From Coprinopsis marcescibilis (Eukaryota; Basidiomycota; Agaricomycetes; Agaricales; Psathyrellaceae), in assembly GCA_004369085.1 (NCBI GenBank), contig ML210147.1, forward strand, positions 682,001-746,000: a stretch of DNA of 64,000 nucleotides, in the 5' to 3' direction. Under the pieces are notes generated by a model, which made no database searches, was not told the DNA's origin, and saw nothing but the letters and a program-made list of their open reading frames with translations. Below are positions 56,141 to 64,000 of the stretch, piece after piece. Every line of letters begins with the position of its first letter. Within the stretch, counting starts at the first letter, position 1. The position numbers and the translations under genes are program-made.

Positions 56141-58773
56141 ATGCCCGCCGACGGGGCTGACCAGCAGCCAACTGCTATCTTCCGGAATACAAGAAATGAA
56201 CCTCTCCGGTTTTGGCTTGATGGTTCAATCCAATCGCGCGATCTAAAGCAAGCATTGAGACATCAGATTGAAGTACGGATCCCATGGTTCTCTCATACCC
56301 GTGCTTTACTTACCCACCAAACCTGTAGCGCCATGGTGGTGCTATGGTTGCAAAGGAAGAACAGGCAAACTGCGTGCTTGTTAATAGTGATGGGTTGGAT
56401 AACTTGCGGCTGAAGAGGACAGCGAACTTGGGCAGCGACAATGCTTTGAAGCGGAGTACCTTGGTCGAACCAGCCGCTGTAATCAAGACCTCTATCAAAA
56501 ATGGGAGATGGACGCCGTCTACCACCAAAGTCAAGGGCATGAGTGGGCGTGTTGGAAAGTAAGTTTCCGTCGCATCATACCAAGTATTCATATATATTCA
56601 TCTTCTCAATTTGAACGACAGAAAAAATCCATATACACCTCAAGAAGACTTAAAGCTGGCAAAATATCTGGCTAGTCGAATCCCCGACAAAGACCGTGGG
56701 GGAAGAAAAGGAATGAATTTATACACCGATCTCGTCAACTTGGTACACTTTCATCTGACTTTACTGTGGTGATTGTGAACTCATTCGATCAACAGCCAGA
56801 TGTAGACCCAGAATACAACTGGGCGAAGGCTCACCCTGCGCAGTCCTGGAGGAACAGATATATGAAGCGTGAAGAGCACTTCGATGCATTAATCGAACAG
56901 GCAGTACCAACAGTCAATCCCCATCGTGATCACCGATACGAACAAGACAGGATGCATAACAAAATCCGCTATCTGGACACAATGTCCGATAACGAAGAGC
57001 AAGAGGAGGAGGAGGAAGATGAGGAAGAGCAAGAACTACAACAAGCAGAGCGTGGACCCCTGCAGCAACCAGAGGAAATGCAAGCATCCAGGCCTTCGAC
57101 TTCACAACCAACGCGGAATCCCTCACGCCCACCTACCCTAATGCGCGCCGGTATGTCTCAGCGACCCAGCAACCAGCAAGGTGCAGGCCCTTCAGACAAC
57201 GATACTGAGGTTGCACGAGGGCCTCAAACAACCTCCGGTACGACCCCTCAAGCCAGACGAAGACCTCGGGCTTCTGATGGCCACGCCTCTCCCGATCGCC
57301 AGTTTCCTTTCAACCAACTCGAACCGGAGCTACATCACGACAACCTTCCTGCTGCAAAAAGGCAGCGCGTGGACAATGGCAGCTTTAGAGTTGTTGCCAA
57401 AGAAGCTCCTCGAAGAGCAGCGAGACGCCCAGTAGAAGAAGAGGAAAGCGGCGAATCTGAACAGGAATCGGATTCCTCGGCCCTCGATGTTGGCCAGTAA
57501 GTGAAGTTTGAGTTTGTGCTCGATCTGAAAACTGACCCACGCCTCTAGCTCGTTGTTTAGTGAGGATGAGGAAGAGGCGGAGGCGGAACGGACAACCTAT
57601 ATTTCTGACGATGGAGTGGATTTGGTTATTTCGACCCGAAAGAAATCTTTGGCTTCGCAGGCTTCCGAGAGGTTCCCAATCTCTCAACGCACCTTAATCG
57701 GCACAGAACCGCGAAACTCATTGAACCAAGATATCCAAACGGAGATGTTAATTCGACTCGAAGAGCCGGACAATGAGAGCGACGATGAAAACCAAGAATT
57801 TTGGCTGGACTCATCCTCTCCAGTAGTCCCACGCACCCGTTCTGCTGCGGCCTCACAAGCGCTTCAGCCTACCAGAGAACCCGTGCATACCTCCCCGATC
57901 AGATTATCTGTCGCACGAAAGACGGCTTCGAATGTTCCTGCTCGGATGACTCGAGCAAGGTCTCGCTCGCAATCCGTAGAGCCTCAGTACTTTGAAAGCT
58001 TGCCAATGGGCAATGATTCCAAGGCGAGAGGGAAGCAGAAGGGGAAAGGGAAAGGAAAGGAGGTCGCACCGCCGCTTGAGAAAGAGAACTCTCCTATTCT
58101 GGAGACATTGGAGGAAGGCGACGAAGAGTCTGCATGGGAATCGCGGCGAGAAACGCTGGAAGAAGAGCATGACGTTCTGCAACTCATCACCAATCAGGAG
58201 GGCTACTCTGCTGGCACATCCAACCTTGACGACTTTGAGACTGGGATCTCCGAAGCATCCACCTCGAAGCGGCGTCGATCCCCGTCACTGGAAAGTGACG
58301 ACGCCCAGATGTCCGCACAGCTAAAAATGGCCCCTCCCAAACCCAAGCTACATCCTTTCCGGAACTCCATGGGTTCGTTGCCATCAAGAACTGCTGCCCA
58401 GGACCCGAAAGAGGTCTTGAAGGCCTACCGTCGTGAAAAGAGCATCGCTGCTCTAGCTCGGCCAGCCCGCCCATCCTTGCCTCCTCAACTTCTCACCCCG
58501 TCCAGGTACAACACCCCTCGGGACTCGAACATAACTCGTCAACTTCAAGGCAGCTCAAGAATCCAAGAATCCACACCATTCTCACTCCCCTCTGCTCGCA
58601 ATCGGGCCCCATCTCCCGCTTCTAGTACAGAGTCATATCCCCTTGCCGGTACAAGAGCCGCAGCGTACAACCGACGGAAGAAAGAGAAGGAGAAACACAC
58701 TCCGTATACCCCTCAAGCCGGCACCCGTGCATCTCTCTTACTAAATAGCCCACCTATGTTTGACTTTGAATAA
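56141..58773 (+). CDS. RAP1: Telomere protein RAP1 (BRCT and Myb domains)
   Basis: Shelterin-type telomere protein (TERF2IP in animals). Start MPADGADQQPTAIF. Residues about 10-100 form a BRCT domain (FRNTRNEPLRFWL, then RHGGAMV restored by splicing). A Rap1-type Myb domain follows: NPYTPQEDLKLAKYLASRI, RGGRKGMNLYTDLVN, YNWAKAHPAQSWRNRYMKR. The rest (over 500 residues) is acidic, Ser/Pro-rich and looks disordered; near 57000 there is a Glu-rich run. I see no clear C-terminal RCT domain. The last exon is long (57553-58773), ending NSPPMFDFE. BRCT followed by Myb is diagnostic for RAP1. Convergent with GTR1. Confidence 0.87.
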
Positions 58774-59030
58774 CTGTAACTATTGAAGACAAGGCCTTGT
58801 ACATTCCATATATTCTGCGTTTACAATACGTACATGGTACACATCGCCATGATTTAATCCATTTGCAGTTTATTGTAGCAGATGTATTTTTATGATAATA
58901 ACTGTGCATTAAAAAGAGAGCCAGAATCCCAGAGTATGTCCGCATAATAATTCGCCCAAGAAGAGAAGAGAGATTAGAAAAGAACGTAAGGTAAGCGCAT
59001 ACATAACTGATGCAATTAGGAGAGGTCCAT

Positions 59031-60220
59031 TTATGATACTAGACTGTTCCCTTGAAGCTCTTCGAATTTCTTGCGCGCCATTCGTATATTGAGCTTTACC
59101 GCGGCGGTTTCTGGACGAGAAATGTCAGGGTTGTTCCCGAAACAAAGTCAGGGTACGGCGCACCTATTGTAGGGTCGTGAACCACAACTAGGACATAGGT
59201 ATTCCGTGTCATCTCATCCAAAACTGCAGTGAAATCCCAAAGCTCCATCTCCAGTGAATGGAATTCTCCCCTAACCCGAGCACAGGAGTGTTTGAATGAT
59301 TTAATCAATTCCGAAGTTCGTTCATATCTTGTAGGTTCCATGGAGCCTTGAGAGCCATCGTCGGTGTCCACCAAGAGTCCAGATTGCGTACCGGAGAAGG
59401 TAGAGGAAGACGTCGCAATAACCAGGAATGTAGTCCGCTCAAATAAGACGACTTCAGTTGCACTGCACGCTTGAGCGAACGTACTCAAGTGCTTGGCGAG
59501 AACGTTGGCGTTGGGGATTAGAGTATGGACTATGTTAGACCATGCCTGTTGGACGAAGATGTTCTGAAGGGAGATCATTTGATGCAGGAATCTGACCGAC
59601 CTTGTACAGACTCTCGTCGTATATGCTGGTACCAAAGACTTCTATAGCCGTTCCAGCGCTGTTCTCAATCAACTCCTGCCTCTTCTTGTCGAATGTCTCC
59701 CGCTTGGATTGGCGAACGAGGTCGATCTTGTGGACCAGCAAGAAAACGGCAGCTTCTGGGCTGAACTGCCGAAGGCCCTCAAGGCAATCCCGATAGTACT
59801 CCAAGTCTTTGTTCATCTCCCGGCTCTCTACATCGAACACGTAGATCATGACGCCGACTTTCTGGAAAATTGTTGCCCGCTGAGTGGTGAGGTAGTTGTC
59901 CATGAAAGCATCTTGTCCGCCGCAGTCCCAGAGATTAAGGATGAGGTCGCCTAGAAACCGTACATGGTTCTGTTCGACGTCTATCGTAGCACCGAGTCGA
60001 GCAGTCAGAGAGGCTGGGTTGTTGGAACTGAGGAGTGGGTTTCAGGGGTGAATTCTGGGGGTTCAGGGATTATATGGGAGCAAGCGCACAAGATTATGGA
60101 CCTCATCGACGTCTTTCCACTTCCAGAGGCGCCCATGAGAAGGACCTAGACAGAGCATATTGAATACGGCTGTTGGAAGGAGTTCAGCGAGTTCAATTCA
60201 AGATTCACCTTTTTCTTCAT
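59031..60220 (-). CDS. GTR1: Rag-type small GTPase GTR1 (RagA/B)
   Basis: Vacuole/lysosome GTPase that activates TORC1 in response to amino acids, as a dimer with Gtr2. Exon 1 is only MKKK. Exon 2 gives VLLMGASGSGKTSMRSII (G1), then FSNNPASLTARLGATIDVE, LNLWDCGGQDAFMDNYL (G3), VFDVESREMNKDLEYY, FLLVHKIDLVR (G4) and the C-terminal longin-like half (VLAKHLSTFAQACSATEVVL). A last intron (gtgcgc ... gtccag) is needed to reach the conserved end LNIRMARKKFEELQG; reading straight through would stop early. About 310 residues, the usual length. Confidence 0.94.
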
Positions 60221-60485
60221 GGCCGTCGATTTTGTTGGGTTGTTGGAGATGGGAAAAGAAGGCGAGGCGACAATATACGACCAACTGAGAATAACAAGAA
60301 ACGCAGTGGGCTTATTGTGCTATTACAGAGCGACGACACATATATGACTAGGCCTGACTGCTATGACGATTAGCACCACCCGGCACGTAGTGACCAAGAA
60401 AGGTTTGCACGCGCCAACAGCCTTCCATTTCAATAATAAGTTTTGGGTAATAGTAATACAGATTTTATATCTTCATAGTCAACAT

Positions 60486-61192
<707 letters not shown>

Positions 61193-61348
61193 TGTGATCA
61201 GCGGAAGGAATTGACTTTGGCGACTTTCCTCTTGCCGTTCAACAGCCCGTGCGACTTTACTTCCTTTTATACTTTACGATCAAAAAAGTTCTGCCAGGGG
61301 CAACTTTGTGCTGTACGAGCCAGTTCTCTCTTATCCTTCACCTATACT

Positions 61349-62942
61349 ATGGACCATAATCTAGTTTGTAAGTGCCATAGTCGCATTCGCTGATATCATA
61401 GCACTCATAGTAACTCAGCGACATATAGCCTAATCTACGCCTTCTTGCAAAAGCAGGGTGCCTCGAAAGCCGCCGAAGCAGTCAAAAAGGCTGCAAAGGA
61501 TAGAGTTATCCTCAAAGACTCAATAGAGCTAGACGGCCCATCTCTGGACGAGATCATTCAGCAATGGAAAAAAGCACAAACTAAACCGGATTCTGATTCT
61601 GACTCTTCAGACTCGTGAGTGTGTTTTGTGAAAGGCGATTCCTTTGCCTTACCATTCGAAACCAATAGGGACTCGTCTGACTCGGACTCGAGTGAATCAT
61701 CCGATGGTGCGTTGCCTCTGCCATATCCTTGCAAAACGTGTGCTCACAGGAACCCATAGATTCAGACTCTTCAAGCTCAAGCTCAAGTTCTTCGAGTTCC
61801 TCTTCTTCGTCATCGGCTTCATCATCTTCAACCAAACCAAAGCCCAAAGAGACAAATATACCTTCAACGAGCGGTAAGCATCAGTGATCCCGGGTTTCAA
61901 ACAAGTGGAAGGTGCTGACCTTGTGTTCATCAGTCTCCGAGAAAGCCAGCGATGACGACGATAGCTCTAGTTCGGACAGTTCGGACTCTTCCAGTTCAGG
62001 GTCAGAGTCAGGCAAGTTACAATTGAACGTTCTGGAAACAAGCCTAATTAAAAACACGCAGACGACGAATCCAGTGATTCTAGTTCTGCTCCAAAAGTCA
62101 AGGACGCGAAAAAGAAACTCGTGAAGAAGAAATCCGAACCCACAAAATCAAAACCCGAACGAGACTCAAGCCACACACTCTCTAGCAAAGCAACTAACGA
62201 CAGTTCAAGTGACGATTCAAGTGACGATGAAAAGCCTGTGGCTAAAGATAAGAAACAGGAAGCATCCAGTTCCTCTTCGAGTGACTCGAGTGACGATGAA
62301 AAACCGCCCGTCAAGGAGCAGAAAAAGCAAGCATCCAGTGACTCATCCAGCGACTCCCCCAGCGATTCATCGAGTGACTCGGATGAAGACAAAAAGCCTG
62401 TTGCCAAACAGAAAAGGCAGGAGAGCTCTTCGGATGAGGCTAGTTCAAGCGAAGACTCCGGCGAAAGAAGAGTGACAAAGAAACGAAGGACCGACGAGTC
62501 TGGTGCTGCTGTTGCAACTGTAACTGTCGACAATAGTCGGGAAGGTTCGAGTGGCACCACTCACGAAGAGACGCGCAAACTCTCGACGAAGAAGATCCCT
62601 GGCGAACGATTCCAGCGCGTTAAAGCAGAAGAAAGCCACGTTAAATTCAAGTTTGACAATCGCTATGAAGCCAAGGTAGGTCAATTCGTTTGTTCACTTT
62701 GGGATAACTTCATTGATCCGTATCTACAGCCCGGTTCAACGAATGACTATGGTAACAAGGCTCATCAGGACCTCATCGTCACCCGCGGTGCCGGTTTCCG
62801 CAAGGAAAAGAACAAAAAGAAGCGAGGGAGCTACAAAGGAGGAGAAATCACGGTATGCGTTTGCAGTCTAACCTAATTGAGCCCTTTCCTAATATTTTCT
62901 CTCGTCTAGATGCACACCAATAGCTTCAAGTTTGACGACTGA
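61349..62942 (+). CDS. SRP40: Nopp140/SRP40-type nucleolar phosphoprotein
   Basis: Nucleolar chaperone of small RNPs. Starts MDHNLVSTYSLIYAFLQKQG, a LisH-like N-terminus, followed by ASKAAEAVKKAAKD. Short exons then encode long Ser/Asp tracts (DSDSDSSDS, and an almost pure Ser run near 61765-61830) alternating with Lys/Pro-rich linkers. The C-terminal SRP40 domain is clear: GERFQRVKAEESHVKFKFDN, TNDYGNKAHQDLIVTRGAGF, RKEKNKKKRGSYKGGEIT, and the terminal exon MHTNSFKFDD. Acidic-Ser blocks likely carry CK2 phosphorylation. Intron positions in the repeat are approximate. Confidence 0.92.
61760..61830 (+). repeat. Serine-codon low-complexity tract in SRP40
   Basis: Runs of tca, agc and tcttcg codons for poly-serine within the SRP40 coding region. 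Mixed codons suggest selection on protein rather than simple slippage. Confidence 0.6.
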
Positions 62943-63870
62943 TTTATAGAGCACCGCGAATCGCAACTTGAATAAAATCGCCGGCGCCATGCACGCGCCT
63001 TCAATAACGACATGCTTATTCACCTTCTCTCAAGGAAAGATTGGACATCCATCCCAAGGCATACCACCCATATTGTGGCGGGGGGCTCGGACGGCTATGG
63101 ACGTAAATGCGTACAGCAGGGTACTGCATCGGTCTATTGGGACAATGCTTTTGGTAATGGTGTTTACTCGTCACAATGGAAAACTTTATGTGTGCACACA
63201 ATACACTGGAACTGAATAGCGGACTGATGCCTATTGGTATGGGTAAGCTTACAGCCATTTGTTCGCGGTTTGCCGTCCTGCTTATACATCAAGCATGTCA
63301 CTGTACTTGACAACTTCAATTAAATGGCTTTCCTGATATTGGTAAGTCTTCGCTTTGGAAGCAAGCACCTCGCCGTTGTACGCCAATCTCAACGGAGCTA
63401 TGGTTCATATAGGACCAGGGCGAATGCAAATCTTAGCATTTTCTTGTTGTCACGCACACCGCGGGGGCACAATCCCCGATGGATTAATCCTGAAACGGTT
63501 GGTACGCTTGTACGAGCAAGCCTTTGTGTACGCTCTGGCAATCATCCCCCAGTCGGATGTCTATCGGATGGGAACTACAGACGTCCGCACTGGGCGCTTG
63601 CATATGTGTGCGAGCTATGTCAAATAGATGCGGTGTAAAATCATGTTTCACTACTGCATCCAATGACCCGACAACATCGCCAGCACATCGGCAACAGTGC
63701 CTTCCTCTTTGGTCCACATTTGTGTCCGAGTCGCTTGCGATCTACCACAGTAGGTTGGAGCTTTAAATAGGGCTACCTTTGAGGTATTTTCCCTCATCTT
63801 CCGGTCCTTCTCATCTGTTCCATTCCTCTGTTCAACCTCTCTCAACCACCACCTCTTTGTTTTTTCCGCT
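62943..63870. other. Intergenic between SRP40 and the last gene
   Basis: About 930 bp. Open frames of up to 104 codons show no motif. A TATA-like TTTAAATAG at 63763-63770 and a pyrimidine-rich stretch up to 63870 look like the promoter of the following gene. Confidence 0.45.
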
Positions 63871-64000
63871 ATGTGCAAATTTTCTTCGCTGTCTGTTTTC
63901 GCTTTGGTGGCTGCTTCTCTAGTTTCCCCGGTCTTTGCGACGCCCACTATTCCCATGGCTGGGGTTGAAGCTCGCTGGCACCACCATGGACAAAGCAACC
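63871..64000 (+). CDS. Putative secreted protein, 5' part only
   Basis: Starts MCKFSSLSVFALVAASLVSP followed by VFATPTIP, a good signal peptide with a likely cleavage after VFA. Then come MAGVEARW and HHHGQ, cut by the right edge. The upstream TTTAAATAG (about 100 bp away) and a CT-rich leader are typical of strongly expressed secreted-protein genes in mushrooms. The family cannot be told from 43 residues. Confidence 0.6.
   Translation, partial: MCKFSSLSVFALVAASLVSPVFATPTIPMAGVEARWHHHGQSN

Noticed and set aside
59096..59150. GTR1 ending at the in-frame stop near 59096
   Set aside because: The conserved Rag C-terminus (LNIRMARKKFEELQG) lies just beyond and is joined in frame by a standard intron, so the earlier stop is intronic read-through.

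Overview
The window is nuclear DNA from a basidiomycete fungus, most likely a mushroom-forming Agaricomycete. Genes are dense and cut by many introns of about 46-60 nt with short exons. They encode eukaryote-only proteins (a tubulin chaperone, replication protein A, the SNW1 splicing factor, CHMP7, a Rag GTPase, telomeric RAP1, meiotic MER3), together with families typical of basidiomycetes (DUF7918, the HSP9/HSP12 stress family). I see no transposon, virus, plasmid or CRISPR array.

Layout. 1-9.2 kb: TBCE (minus, cut by the left edge), HIBCH, an indoleamine 2,3-dioxygenase and RPA1 (plus). 9.5-24.7 kb: an unrecognised 1118-residue membrane-anchored protein, the STE23/insulysin metalloprotease, CKS1 (minus) and the MER3/HFM1 helicase. 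24.8-33.6 kb: TIM54, SNW1/Prp45 (minus), a coiled-coil protein (plus), then on the minus strand an inositol 5-phosphatase with a C-terminal membrane hairpin, a beta-carbonic anhydrase and ribosomal protein uL30 (RPL7). A long RPL7 intron carries a C/D-box snoRNA whose guide matches 25S rRNA. 34.3-47.9 kb: a tandem array of seven paralogous single-pass membrane proteins, all on the plus strand. 48.2-64 kb: CHMP7, HSP12-like, OTU1, two intron-containing tRNA-Phe genes, an APE1-like endonuclease, a DUF7918 protein, RAP1, GTR1, lumazine synthase, an SRP40/Nopp140 protein and the start of a secreted-protein gene at the right edge.

The seven-gene array is the part most likely to be undescribed. Each member has a cysteine-bearing ectodomain with recurring blocks (N-S-x-G-Q-x-P-C; C-x-C-S-S-V-x-Y-S-L-x-x-A-C-x-x-C-Q-G; I-P-x-G-x-x-x-P-x-W-A-x-x-D-V), a low-complexity stalk, a Gly-rich transmembrane helix with a basic stop-transfer, and a cytoplasmic tail. 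Four tails carry the same P-x-D-P-S-T-W/F-P motif. The copies differ in signal peptide, stalk and tail, which looks like an expanding receptor-like or wall-sensor-like family. Outside the array the genes are mostly conserved single-copy housekeeping genes. Several GC-AG introns, MCB-like promoter elements in front of cell-cycle genes, and a possible dual-localisation start in the AP endonuclease are further points of interest. Exon boundaries were placed by eye from splice consensus, reading frame and family conservation. Total spliced lengths divide by three for HIBCH, IDO, RPA1, the 1118-residue protein, CKS1, TIM54 and RIB4.
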